Positions 16,646 through 25,352 of a stretch of 64,000 nucleotides of DNA are shown in pieces (position 1 is the stretch's first letter; each line of letters starts with the position of its first letter). Source of the stretch: Archangium lansingense. GTDB lineage: Bacteria; Myxococcota; Myxococcia; Myxococcales; Myxococcaceae. The notes beneath the pieces were generated by a model that saw only the letters and a list, made by a program, of their open reading frames with translations, had not been told where the DNA came from and did no database searches. The stretch lies in NCBI RefSeq assembly GCF_026626635.1, contig NZ_JAPNKA010000001.1, forward strand, positions 12,756,501-12,820,500. The letters are read 5' to 3'. A program made the translations under genes and the position numbers.

Positions 16646-18172
16646 TCAACCCACCACACGGAAGACCTCCTTCAGCGTCGTGGTTCCGGCAGTCACCTTC
16701 GCCAGGCCCGCGGCGAGCAGCGGCACCATGCCCTCGGACACGGCGATGTCGTGCGCGCGCGACGTGGGCGACTTGGTGTTGACGCACTCGCGGATGGCCG
16801 GAGTCACCTTCAGCACCTCGTAGAGCGCGGCGCGCCCCAGGTAGCCGGAGCCCCCGCACCGCTCGCAGCCCACCGGCACGTAGAAGGGGCCGGCGGTGGG
16901 CAGGCCCGCCGCCTCCAGCCGAGCCAGCTCGTCAATCTCCGGCGGAGCGGCCATGCGGCAATGCGGACACAGCGCGCGCACCAGGCGCTGAGAGATGCTG
17001 GCCACCGAGGCGGAGGCGAGCAGGAAGGGCTCCACCCCCATCTCGATGAGCCGGTTGAAGACGCCCGCCGAGGAGCTCGCGTGCACCGTGGTCAGCAGCA
17101 GGTGTCCGCTGAGGCCGGCCTGGATGGCGGTGCGCGCCGTCTCCGCGTCGCGAATCTCGCCCACCATGATGACGTTGGGATCCTGCCGCAGCACCGAGCG
17201 CAGGCCCTGGGCGAAGGTGAAGCCCTGCTCGGAGTTCACCTGCGTCTGGGAGAAGAGCGGCACGTCGTACTCCACCGGATCCTCGATGGTGGCGATGCGC
17301 GTCAGGTCTCCACGCGTCTGCTTGATGTAGCCGAGCGAGGCATACAGCGACGTCGTCTTGCCGCTGCCCGTGGCGCCCGCCACGAAGATGATGCCCTGGG
17401 GAGCATCCAGCAGGCGCTGGTAGGCCGTGAGCGTCTCTTGAGCAAAGCCCAGCCTGGGCAGCTCCGGCAGCCGCACGGTGCTGCGGGCGATGCGCAGTGC
17501 CACGGACTCGCCATGGTTGGTGGGCAGCAGCGACAGACGGATGTCCGCGGGGCCCTCGGGGGTGGCGAAGGAGAAGTGGCCGTCCTGGGGCCGGTCCGAG
17601 CGGAAGAGGACCACCTTGGCCAGCACCTTGAGGCGGTTGATGAGGCGCGGGTGGTGCTCGCGCGGCATCATCATCACCTCCTCGAGCACGCCGTGGACGC
17701 GGAAGGCCAGGCGCGTGCCCGTCTCCAGCGGGTGCATGTGCACGTCGCTGGCACCGACGCGCACAGCCCCATCCAGCAGCACGTCCACGAAGGCGATCAT
17801 GTCCGGCTCGGGGCGGGAGATGTAGCCACGCAGCGCCTGCTGCAGCTCGACGAGCATCTCGCGCACGGCGAACGCCACGTCCGCGTCCACCACCGCCAGC
17901 GGGGACAGGGATGGCCGGCGCGCGAGCGACTGGCGCGAGCGGCGAACCCGGGCCTCCATGACGGAGCCCGCGGCGCCCAGCGCCAGGCACAGCCCCACGC
18001 AGCCAAGGAAGGCCGGCGTGACGGCGAGCCCGAGGAAGCGAGTGCCGAGCCGCTGCGCGGCCCCCGCGTCCTGGATGGGATTCTGGTACAGCCACGCACC
18101 GATGCTCCCGAGGAGCACCAACACCGCCAGCACCCAGGTGGCCTGGGCGGCTTTTCGGACAGGCGAACTCAT
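16646..18172 (-). CDS. Membrane-anchored GspE/PilB-type secretion ATPase
   Basis: 508 residues. The ATPase core is complete: Walker A GATGSGKTTS, Asp box (TIEDPVEYD), Walker B VGEIRD, His box (TTVHASSS) and the tetracysteine zinc element ALCPHC and GCERCGGSGY typical of GspE/PilB. The N-terminal region differs from the family. Instead of one or two MshEN domains it has two membrane helices (WVLAVLVLLGSIGAWLY and LGLAVTPAFLGCVGLCLAL) followed by a short basic linker. Soluble GspE/PilB proteins drive pseudopilus or pilus assembly from the cytoplasmic face and rely on GspL/PilC for membrane contact; this one would be self-anchored. No other type II or type IV pilus gene is nearby; the only partner is the PEGA protein. 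ATG 18172 is chosen just before the first helix. Confidence 0.85.
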   Translation of the reverse strand: MSSPVRKAAQATWVLAVLVLLGSIGAWLYQNPIQDAGAAQRLGTRFLGLAVTPAFLGCVGLCLALGAAGSVMEARVRRSRQSLARRPSLSPLAVVDADVAFAVREMLVELQQALRGYISRPEPDMIAFVDVLLDGAVRVGASDVHMHPLETGTRLAFRVHGVLEEVMMMPREHHPRLINRLKVLAKVVLFRSDRPQDGHFSFATPEGPADIRLSLLPTNHGESVALRIARSTVRLPELPRLGFAQETLTAYQRLLDAPQGIIFVAGATGSGKTTSLYASLGYIKQTRGDLTRIATIEDPVEYDVPLFSQTQVNSEQGFTFAQGLRSVLRQDPNVIMVGEIRDAETARTAIQAGLSGHLLLTTVHASSSAGVFNRLIEMGVEPFLLASASVASISQRLVRALCPHCRMAAPPEIDELARLEAAGLPTAGPFYVPVGCERCGGSGYLGRAALYEVLKVTPAIRECVNTKSPTSRAHDIAVSEGMVPLLAAGLAKVTAGTTTLKEVFRVVG

Positions 18173-18408
18173 TCGGAACCCCGCACGGTAACAGGCGGTT
18201 CCTCCCTCCTCAATCAACAGACACCCGGCGTGCAGGTGGACCCCCCCCACTGGCACTCCTCAAGTAGTAGTGGAAATCCCTACCCCCGCCGCAACGCCGG
18301 AGATGAATCTTGCGGACCGGACGGACTTCCCCGATATGTCCCGGGCGTGGGGACGTTCATCGGGCCTGATTGCTCGAGTCCCACCGTTCGCCTTCGGAGC
18401 ACGCCTCC

Positions 18409-19320
18409 TTGGTTCATCGACTACTCGTCCTTCTCTGTGCGTTGTTGACGCCCGGCCTGGCCGTGGCGCAGACCTCTGACGCGCTGCCGACCTTCGACCT
18501 CCAACGCCTGCAGTTCGAGCCCTCCGGGTTGGGCTCGCTGGTGGTGGGCACGGGCCGGACGCTGGATCCGGGCGTCGTCCGGGTTTCGGTGCAGGCTCAC
18601 TACGAGCACCTGCCGCTCAACTTCGCGCGCAAGTGGGACCCGAGCCTCAGCGTGTTTGGCCTGGTGGAGCACAAGCTCACCGGGCACGTCACCGCCGCCG
18701 TCGGCGTGCTGCCCTGGCTCCACCTCGGAGCGCAGCTGCCCTACATCATCGCCCAGCGCGGGAGGTCCTTCGTGAGGACCCTTCCTCCCAATGGCCAGGG
18801 CCTGGACGAGCCGTGGGTGTCGGTGCGCGCGGCACCGCTGCAGGTGAAGAACGGGGCCGGGTTCAACCTCGCCGTGGAGCTCGCGGCCGCACTGCCCGTG
18901 GGCCGGCCAGAGATTCTCGCGCGGGACACGTACGCGGTGAGCCCCCGGCTGCAGCTGGGCGTTCAGGGCGAGGGCTACCAGGCGGGCCTCGAGCTGGGCG
19001 CGCTGCTGCGTCCCCGGTACGACCTGTCCCCCCTGACGGGGCGCCAGCAGGACGTGGTGGGCAGCGAGCTGCGCCTGGGCACCACCATCACCTCGCGCGG
19101 GAAGACGAGCTCATCCACCCGGTCCGAGCTGAGCGTGCTGCTCAACGTGCCGCTGCAGGGCGGCCGGCCCAGTGGCGAGGTGCTGGTGGGCGTGCGCAGG
19201 CACACCGTGAAGGGGTTGGACCTGTACTTCCTGGGAGGCCCCGGCCTGGGCACCGCCGTCGACATGCCGTCCGTCCGGCTGCTCGTGGGGGCCTCCTTCG
19301 TCACCGGCGAGGCCGACTGA
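18409..19320 (+). CDS. Outer-membrane beta-barrel protein
   Basis: 303 residues if begun at the TTG at 18409 (ggag 9-10 nt upstream); no ATG suits the signal peptide. The signal reads VHRLLVLLCALLTPGLAVAQ. The mature protein has many amphipathic strands with paired Gly/aromatics (AAVGVLPWLHLGAQLPY, ELRLGTTITSRGKTS, VRLLVGASFV). Similar barrels in myxobacteria precede OmpA-type proteins, but here no OmpA peptidoglycan-binding domain is present. The likely role is an outer-membrane porin or structural protein. The 236 bp upstream (18173-18408) hold only the divergent promoters of this gene and the secretion ATPase. Confidence 0.7.
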   Translation: MVHRLLVLLCALLTPGLAVAQTSDALPTFDLQRLQFEPSGLGSLVVGTGRTLDPGVVRVSVQAHYEHLPLNFARKWDPSLSVFGLVEHKLTGHVTAAVGVLPWLHLGAQLPYIIAQRGRSFVRTLPPNGQGLDEPWVSVRAAPLQVKNGAGFNLAVELAAALPVGRPEILARDTYAVSPRLQLGVQGEGYQAGLELGALLRPRYDLSPLTGRQQDVVGSELRLGTTITSRGKTSSSTRSELSVLLNVPLQGGRPSGEVLVGVRRHTVKGLDLYFLGGPGLGTAVDMPSVRLLVGASFVTGEAD

Positions 19321-19366
19321 CGCGACCATCACTACCTTCTCCTGGAGCCCTGTCCGGGAGCAGGAG

Positions 19367-20101
19367 ATGACCCCGTCCGAGTCCGTCCTCGACACCCTCC
19401 GCGAGGCGCTGGAGCACCACCCGAACATCCACCGCACCCAGCGACCGGTGAAGCTGTCGCTCGCTGACGACGGAGACGTCCTCATCCTGGAGGGAGAGGT
19501 CGAGGACGTGGCCTCGAAGAAGCTCCTGCTGGAGCTGGCCGCCACCCAGAAAGGCCTCTCCGGCATCGTGGACCGGCTGCACGTGGCGCCGGCCAGGCCC
19601 ATGAGCGACACAGAAGTGTGCCAGCACGTGGTGGACGCCCTGTTGGACGAGCCCGCCCTGCGCGACTGTGGCGTGCGCCTGCGCGAGGACGGCGGGGCGC
19701 GGGTGTTGCGGCCAGCCGCTCCGGGCGTGCGCGGCGCCATCGAGCTTCGGGTGGAGGACGGCGTGGTGACGCTGGACGGGGACATCAACAGCCTCGCGGC
19801 CAAGCGCCTGGCCGGTGTGCTCGCCTGGTGGGTGCCCGGCGTGTGCGACGTGGTGAACGGGCTGGGCGTGGAGCCCCCCGAGCGCGACAGCGACGCGGAA
19901 ATCTCCGAGGCCGTGCACGTCGTGCTGGAGAAGGATCCCTTCATCGACGCCGCGGACATCTCCGTGGACACCCACGACCGCACCGTCACCCTGCGCGGCG
20001 TGGTGCATGCCGAGACCCAGCGCCGCATGGCCGAGAACGATGCCTGGTTCGTCTTCGGCGTAGACAAGGTGGAGAACCAGCTCGCCGTTCTCACACCTTG
20101 A
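19367..20101 (+). CDS. Protein with three BON domains
   Basis: 244 residues made of three BON units, each with the alpha-beta-beta pattern and a V.L.G.V core: about residues 5-72 (LILEGEVEDVASKKL), 80-165 (VTLDGDINSLAAKRLAG) and 172-240 (VTLRGVVHAETQRRMAEN). BON domains bind phospholipid or envelope surfaces and occur in OsmY-like proteins. There is no signal peptide, so it may act at the inner face of the membrane. The ATG has gggagcaggag immediately upstream. It lies 46 nt after the beta-barrel gene on the same strand and may be co-transcribed. Confidence 0.82.
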   Translation: MTPSESVLDTLREALEHHPNIHRTQRPVKLSLADDGDVLILEGEVEDVASKKLLLELAATQKGLSGIVDRLHVAPARPMSDTEVCQHVVDALLDEPALRDCGVRLREDGGARVLRPAAPGVRGAIELRVEDGVVTLDGDINSLAAKRLAGVLAWWVPGVCDVVNGLGVEPPERDSDAEISEAVHVVLEKDPFIDAADISVDTHDRTVTLRGVVHAETQRRMAENDAWFVFGVDKVENQLAVLTP

Positions 20102-20221
20102 GAGCGCCGCACCCTCACCGAAGGCCGATGGTCTCGCGGAATATTCCAGGGTTACAGTCTTCGCTCGAGTGGACCCAGGGCGGGTCCCGGAAGCACTGGA
20201 CCCGAAAAGGAAGACACGCCG

Positions 20222-21391
20222 ATGAGCCGTCACTCCCCGCGCACCTGGATGCTGGCGAGCGCCCTCCTGGGCTCCCTGGGCCTGTCCTGTACGCCGCCCG
20301 AGGAGCCCTTCCCCAATCAGGACGAGCTCGAGTTGCTCCAGAGCCTGCACACCCCCTCGCGCCTGCCTCCGAAGGATCCGACGAACAAGTATGGGGATGA
20401 CCCGGCGGCGGCCGCGCTGGGCCTGCGGCTCTTCAATGACGAGAGCCTGTCGAGCTGCGGCACCGTCTCGTGCAAGAGCTGCCATGACGGCCAGGGCCGC
20501 TCGGTGGACACCGCGGTGGCGCAAGGCTGTGACGGCAAGCTCACCGGGCGCAACCCTCCCACGGTGCTGAACGCGGGCTACAGCACCTGGTTCATGTGGG
20601 ACGGGCGCGCGGACCGGCTGTGGAACCAGGCGCTGCTGCCGCTGCTGAGCCCCGTCGAGATGAACTCCAGCCCCGCCCTCCTGCGCGCCCGGCTGTCCGC
20701 GGAGTACGCGGAGGACTACCGCGCCCTCTTCGGCAAGCTGCCCTCGGAGGAGACGGACGACAACCTGCTGCTGGCCCACTTCGGCAAGGTCATCGCCGCG
20801 TACGAGCGCACCCTCAACCGCAACGACGCCCCCTTCGACCAGGACGTCCGCCGCTTCCTCGACGCGGTGGCGGCCGGCACGGCGGAGAAGGACCCCGCGT
20901 ACCTGGGACTGAAGACCTTCGTGCGCAAGGGCCAGTGCAGCGCGTGCCACAAGGGCCCCATGCTGAGCGATGACCAGTTCCACAACATCGGCGTGAAGGA
21001 CCAGAGCGCCGGTGCGCGCGGCGTGGCGGAGGCGGCCCCCGCGATGCTCGAGTGGCCCTTCAACTCGAGGGGGCCGTACAGCGACGCGCCCGGTGGCATC
21101 GAGTCGGTGCGGCTACAGCGGCTGGGCAACGACCTGAGCGAGAAGGCCTCCGAGCTGGAGGGCGCCTACAAGACGCCCACGCTGCGCAACGTGACGCTCA
21201 CGGCGCCGTACATGCACACCGGCGAGCTGAAGACGCTCGAGGAGGTCATCGACCTATACGACAAGGGCGGCGAGCCGGCGGGAAACTTCGCGGGCGTGGT
21301 CTCGGTGACCATCAAGCCCCTGGAGCTCACCGCCGAGGAGAAGAAGGCACTGCTCGAGCTGCTCGAGTCGATGACGGGAGCGGCCCAGTAG
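20222..21391 (+). CDS. Di-heme cytochrome c peroxidase (MauG/CcpA family) lipoprotein
   Basis: 389 residues. The signal peptide ends in a lipobox (LLGSLGLSC, Cys23), so it is probably lipid-anchored in the periplasm. Two c-type heme sites are present, CKSCH and CSACH, at the spacing of the CCP/MauG family. The conserved stretch TPTLRNVTLTAPYMHTGELK holds the distal low-spin ligand Met/His region. Family members reduce H2O2 with electrons from small cytochromes or oxidise protein substrates. It is a stand-alone gene. The gene ends in a strong nested inverted repeat shared with the converging gene. Confidence 0.9.
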   Translation: MSRHSPRTWMLASALLGSLGLSCTPPEEPFPNQDELELLQSLHTPSRLPPKDPTNKYGDDPAAAALGLRLFNDESLSSCGTVSCKSCHDGQGRSVDTAVAQGCDGKLTGRNPPTVLNAGYSTWFMWDGRADRLWNQALLPLLSPVEMNSSPALLRARLSAEYAEDYRALFGKLPSEETDDNLLLAHFGKVIAAYERTLNRNDAPFDQDVRRFLDAVAAGTAEKDPAYLGLKTFVRKGQCSACHKGPMLSDDQFHNIGVKDQSAGARGVAEAAPAMLEWPFNSRGPYSDAPGGIESVRLQRLGNDLSEKASELEGAYKTPTLRNVTLTAPYMHTGELKTLEEVIDLYDKGGEPAGNFAGVVSVTIKPLELTAEEKKALLELLESMTGAAQ

Positions 21392-21398
21392 CCACCCG

Positions 21399-21459
21399 CC
21401 GGGCGCGACCGCGAGCAACTGGTCCGACCATCGGACCAGTTGGTGAAAAGCGCGCCCGG
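21399..21459. terminator. Nested bidirectional terminator
   Basis: The inner hairpin is a perfect 12-bp inverted repeat, caactggtccga (21416-21427) and tcggaccagttg (21431-21442), with a 3-nt loop. An outer perfect 9-bp pair, ccgggcgcg (21399-21407) and cgcgcccgg (21451-21459), encloses it. It lies between two converging genes. Confidence 0.75.
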
Positions 21460-21487
21460 GAGGCTGTCTGGAGTTGCCTCGGAGGGC

Positions 21488-22051
21488 TCAGCGGCCCGTG
21501 GGAGCAGGGGCCTGCTGCGAGGACGGCGCCGGCTGCGACGGCGCGGCCGGTGCCGGCTTCACGTCCGTGTTCTGGCCCGCGACGATGGACCACTTGCCCC
21601 CCGTCTGCTTCAGCACGTACCGCATGCGGGTGCGCAGCACGCCCGGCTCGGTGGCCTGCACGCCAGGGGGCAGCCCCGCATACCCCGTCACCACGTGCTC
21701 GGTGTCCACCACCGCCACGGAAGGGGCGACGAAGAGGATCTTCCGCACCGTCACCTCGGCCCGGGTGTCCTTGAAGATGCTGGCGAAGATGGAGGCGTGC
21801 CGCTTCGCGATCTCCTCACGGCCGCTGAAGACCGTACCCACGATGTTGATGAACTCGGAATCCGGCGCGAAGTCCTTGCTCCACGCCGTCGCGTCGTGAC
21901 GGTTCCAGGCCTCGGTCTGCTCGGCCACGAGCTTGCGCAGGCTCGCCTCGTCACGGGACTGGCCCCGGGCCGCCTGGGCCTGGACGGGAGTGGCAAAACA
22001 GAACGACAGGACCACGGCCATGACGGCCGAGCTTCTCGCGAACGTGTTCAT
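21488..22051 (-). CDS. Exported SnoaL-like (DUF4440-type) protein
   Basis: 187 residues. The signal peptide is MNTFARSSAVMAVVLSFCFATPVQA. The domain has the SnoaL/SgcJ-EcaC features: EAWNRHDATAWSKDFAPDSEF near the start, FSGREEIAKRHA, and a closing strand KWSIVAGQNT. These small cone-fold proteins of about 125 residues bind small molecules or catalyse simple isomerisations. Which applies here is unknown. A Pro/Ala/Gln-rich tail (about 25 residues) follows the domain and is probably disordered. The start at 22051 has agaggaac 7-8 nt upstream. Confidence 0.78.
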   Translation of the reverse strand: MNTFARSSAVMAVVLSFCFATPVQAQAARGQSRDEASLRKLVAEQTEAWNRHDATAWSKDFAPDSEFINIVGTVFSGREEIAKRHASIFASIFKDTRAEVTVRKILFVAPSVAVVDTEHVVTGYAGLPPGVQATEPGVLRTRMRYVLKQTGGKWSIVAGQNTDVKPAPAAPSQPAPSSQQAPAPTGR

Positions 22052-22265
22052 GCAGAGTTCCTCTGAGGTGCGGAATGAGCGGGACCTTCTCACGAGGAGC
22101 CCAATTCCTGTCGCTGATTCTGGCGACCGTTGCATGACCTTGGCTTGACTTCCCCGCCCCCACGGCACTAAGCGCGATTTCCCTTGAATCCGGAAAGAGT
22201 CCCCGAGGCACCCACTGTGCCCGCGGCGAGTCCCGGCCTTCAAGACAATGAGAAAGGGATAACGC

Positions 22266-24098
22266 ATGAAGGTGTCTGCCTTGGATGTCCGCCGGGCGTC
22301 GGGCCGCATCGCCGCCCTGGGTCTTGTCTGTCTGCCGTTGCTCGGAGGAGCGAGCACTCCCGCGGACACGTCCGCCGCGGTGGCGCAGGTCCTGCCCATG
22401 GCCTCGGACCTGTTGGAGATCAAGTTCGCGGAGGGCCAGGAGATCCGTCTGCGCGACGGGCGCCCCGTGGACCTGCGCGGCCGGGCGCTGACGGGTGCGG
22501 CCACGAGCCGGGTGTTCGAGCTGGTGGCGCGGGGTGAGTGGTTCCGCTCGCACGACGTGAGCGAGGAGAAGCTGGAGGCCATGCGCGCCCAGGGCCGGCT
22601 CGCGGCGGGAGAAGAGTTACCGGACCTCAACCTCTACTTCCGCCTGCGCCTGCCTCGGGGCCTGGATGCGGAGAGCATCGCCGAGCAGCTGCGCACCCTG
22701 CCGGAGGTGGAGGCCGTCTATCACGTGCCCACGCCCGCGCCCGCGCCGGTGGCTCCGGACTACTACACGCCGAGCAGCGGCTCGTATCAGCGCTACCAGG
22801 ACGCGGCTCCCGGCGGCATCGACAGCCGCTATGCCGCCACGCTGCCGGGTGGACAGGGCACCAACGTTCGCATCTGCGACGTGGAGTACAGCTTCAACAG
22901 CAGCCACGTGGACCTCGCGGGCGTCACGGTGGTGGGGACCACTCCGGCAGACCCCTTCTCCAACACCAACCACGGGACGGCCGTCATGGGCGTCTACGGC
23001 GGCGCGGCGAATGGGCAGGGCGTCACGGGAATCGCGCCCGGCGCGCAGAAGTACTTCGCCGCGGCCCAGACGACGGCGGGCTTCAACGTCGGAGCGGCCA
23101 TCACCAGCTGCGCGGCCAACATCAGCGCGGGGGACATCATCCTCATCGAGCAGCAGACGTGGGGCCCCCAGAGCACGGGCAGCAGCGACTGCTACGGCTG
23201 CGTACCGGTGGAGTGGTACAAGCCCTACTACGACGCCATCAAGACGGCCGTCGCCGCGAACAAGATTGTCGTCGAGACGGCGGGCAACGGCTCGCAGAAC
23301 CTGGACGATGCCGTCTACAGCACGGGCAACAGCGGGCACTACCCGTTCCTGGCGCAGAACGACTCGGGCGCCATCCTGGTCGGCGCGGGGCTGTCCTCCG
23401 GCTGGGGCACCACCGCACGCTATGCGCATACCTACTCCAACCACGGCTCCACCCTGGACCTGCAGGGCTGGGGAGACAGCATCGTGACCTCCGGCTACGG
23501 CGACCTCTTCTCGGCCGACGGGGTGAATGGCTGGTACACCGGCTCCTTCGGCGGAACGTCGGGCGCGGGCCCCATCGTGACGGGCGCGGCCGCCAGCCTC
23601 CAGGGACGGCACAAGGCCCTGCTCGGCTACAGCCTCACCCCGGCCCAGCTCAAGGCGGTGCTGCGCAACACCGGCACCCCGTACGGCGGGACGAAGAACA
23701 TCGGGCCGCTGCCCAACCTGCGGGCGGCGTTCAACTCGCTCAGCGCGCCCGGCGCGTGCACCGCGGGAGGCGTGAGCATCGCGGGCGGCTGCTGGTACCT
23801 GGGCGGGTTCGACCAGAGCTGCCAGGACGTCTGCGCCAGCCGGGGCGGCTACTCCTCGCTGACCGCCTCGTACGTGGGAGCGCCTTCGCAGGGAGGAAGC
23901 GTCTCCAACTGCCAGCAGGTGCTCACCGCGCTGGGATACCCCGGAGCAGTGACGGCGGTGACCCGCTCCGACAGCCTTGCCCTGGGCTGCCACCGGTGGA
24001 GCACTGGGGCCCTGTATTGGCAGACCAGCCCGGTGTTCGACCCCGCGAGTAAGAGCTACGGCAGCGCGGCGCAGCTCGCCTGTGCCTGCATGAACTGA
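22266..24098 (+). CDS. Secreted S8 (subtilisin-like) serine peptidase with Cys-rich C-terminal domain
   Basis: 610 residues. A signal peptide (IAALGLVCLPLLGGAS) and a propeptide of about 130 residues precede the catalytic domain. The triad is Asp205 (RICDVEYS), His236 (TNHGTAVMG) and Ser432 (GGTSGAGPI), with oxyanion Asn341 (ETAGNGS). The Ser motif reads GTSGAG instead of the usual GTSMA. After residue 495 comes a separate domain of about 115 residues with eight or more Cys (GGCWYLGGFDQSCQDVC...LACACMN), likely disulfide-bonded and substrate-binding. A protein of this build would be released for extracellular proteolysis, which suits a predatory myxobacterium. Prodomain inhibition is expected from the family. 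The ATG follows an upstream gagaaagg. Confidence 0.88.
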   Translation: MKVSALDVRRASGRIAALGLVCLPLLGGASTPADTSAAVAQVLPMASDLLEIKFAEGQEIRLRDGRPVDLRGRALTGAATSRVFELVARGEWFRSHDVSEEKLEAMRAQGRLAAGEELPDLNLYFRLRLPRGLDAESIAEQLRTLPEVEAVYHVPTPAPAPVAPDYYTPSSGSYQRYQDAAPGGIDSRYAATLPGGQGTNVRICDVEYSFNSSHVDLAGVTVVGTTPADPFSNTNHGTAVMGVYGGAANGQGVTGIAPGAQKYFAAAQTTAGFNVGAAITSCAANISAGDIILIEQQTWGPQSTGSSDCYGCVPVEWYKPYYDAIKTAVAANKIVVETAGNGSQNLDDAVYSTGNSGHYPFLAQNDSGAILVGAGLSSGWGTTARYAHTYSNHGSTLDLQGWGDSIVTSGYGDLFSADGVNGWYTGSFGGTSGAGPIVTGAAASLQGRHKALLGYSLTPAQLKAVLRNTGTPYGGTKNIGPLPNLRAAFNSLSAPGACTAGGVSIAGGCWYLGGFDQSCQDVCASRGGYSSLTASYVGAPSQGGSVSNCQQVLTALGYPGAVTAVTRSDSLALGCHRWSTGALYWQTSPVFDPASKSYGSAAQLACACMN

Positions 24099-24111
24099 GT
24101 GGAAGCACCGG

Positions 24112-24138
24112 TGCCGCCCCTCACGTCCAGGGGCGGCA
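24112..24138. terminator. Hairpin terminator after the subtilase gene
   Basis: Arms tgccgcccc (24112-24120) and ggggcggca (24130-24138) are a perfect 9-bp inverted repeat with a 9-nt loop, 13 nt after the subtilase stop and 21 nt short of the stop of bioY on the opposite strand. Confidence 0.7.
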
Positions 24139-24159
24139 TCCAGGCTCCGCTGGCGCCGC

Positions 24160-24744
24160 TCACGTCGAGGACGGGGGCGGCGTAGCGGGCTGGGCGGACC
24201 GAGGCGGCTGGATGAGCGGCCAGGCACGCTTGAGGGTGACGGCGGCGGAGGCGGCGATGGCGGCCTTCACGCAGTCTCCGGGGAGGAAGGCGAGCGAGCC
24301 CAGCGCGGCCTTCGCCAACGACAGCTTCGCGACCACGGCGAGCCACGGGATGCCCACGGCATAGAGGACGCCAATGCCCCCGAGCACGTTGATGGCGAAG
24401 GCGAGCGGCACCGAGAGCCGCGTCCAGGCGCGCTCGGTGAGCCAGCCGATGAGGAAGGCCCCGGGAAGGAAGCCCACGAAGAAGCCCCCGGTGGGCCCCA
24501 CGTACACGCCGAGCCCTCCGTTGCCGCCGGCGAGCAGGGGCAGTCCCGCGGCCACGAGCAGGTGGAAGAGCAGCAGGGACAAGCCCGCCTTGCGCGCCCC
24601 GAGCGTGGAGCCAGCGAGCATCACCCCGAGCGTCTGCGCGGTGATGGGCACGGGGATGAAGGGCAGCGTGAGGGGCGGCAGCAGCCCGAGCACGGCCATG
24701 ATGGCGGCGAACAGGGCAACGTGGACGAGGTCGCGGGTCTTCAC
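24160..24744 (-). CDS. bioY: Biotin ECF transporter substrate-binding subunit BioY
   Basis: 194 residues, six membrane helices, with the BioY hallmarks: start [34 protein letters not shown], and the glycine-rich loop VYVGPTGGFFVGF. BioY is the S-component that captures biotin in the membrane. The GTG start (24744-24742) overlaps the TGA of the preceding ecfT gene by 4 nt. The Pro/Ser-rich tail of about 20 residues is not typical of the family. With the next two genes it makes a dedicated bioMNY set. Confidence 0.93.
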   Translation of the reverse strand: MKTRDLVHVALFAAIMAVLGLLPPLTLPFIPVPITAQTLGVMLAGSTLGARKAGLSLLLFHLLVAAGLPLLAGGNGGLGVYVGPTGGFFVGFLPGAFLIGWLTERAWTRLSVPLAFAINVLGGIGVLYAVGIPWLAVVAKLSLAKAALGSLAFLPGDCVKAAIAASAAVTLKRAWPLIQPPRSAQPATPPPSST

Positions 24745-25352
24745 GAGGGTTCCTCGGGGTCGAAGCAGCGCGCGTCGATGGCATCGGCGAGCGAGTCGGC
24801 GGTGCGGAGTGTCTTGACGAGCAGCGGGACGAGCACGGCGAGCGGGTCGCGGTCGAGGCCGCGCACGCGCTGGGCCTCCTGGATTTCCCGCAGCCACGTG
24901 GCCATCAGGGGGATGAAGCGCAAGGTGAGGGAGAGCAGCAGGCCCAGCCGCACGGGATTGAGTCCGAAGCGAGCCAGGGGGCGCAGGGTCCGCTCCAGCA
25001 CGTCGAGCATGTCCGAGGCCCGCGTCGTCAGGGAGACGAGCGTGGCGAGCAGCATCAGGACGGCGAGCCGAAGCACAACCACCAGCGCGGGCTCCCAGCC
25101 GGACAGCAACGCGTGCAGGACGAACAGCGGGACGAGCACGAAGGCGGAGAGACGGAAGACGGGCGCCACCTCGCGCGGGCGCAGGCGAGCGAGTCCGTAG
25201 AGGCCAAGCGTGGCCCCCAGCACGCATGAGAGCACGGGCAACGAGGGGAAGAGCAGCAGCCCAGTGCCAGCGGCGAGCAGCGCCAGCATCTTGGTGCCCG
25301 CGGGGACGGCGTGGACGGGCGAGTCGCGGTGAAGGTAGAGGCCGAGGCTCAC
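24741..25352 (-). CDS. bioN: ECF transporter transmembrane subunit BioN (EcfT/CbiQ family)
   Basis: 203 residues with about five hydrophobic helices. The two coupling-helix motifs of EcfT proteins are present: AQRVRG (the Ala-Arg-Gly motif) and ADAIDAR near the C-terminus. These contact the grooves of the ATPase dimer and pass ATP-driven motion to BioY. The start overlaps the stop of bioM by 4 nt and its stop overlaps the start of bioY by 4 nt, so all three are translated from one message. Confidence 0.9.
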   Translation of the reverse strand: MSLGLYLHRDSPVHAVPAGTKMLALLAAGTGLLLFPSLPVLSCVLGATLGLYGLARLRPREVAPVFRLSAFVLVPLFVLHALLSGWEPALVVVLRLAVLMLLATLVSLTTRASDMLDVLERTLRPLARFGLNPVRLGLLLSLTLRFIPLMATWLREIQEAQRVRGLDRDPLAVLVPLLVKTLRTADSLADAIDARCFDPEEPS

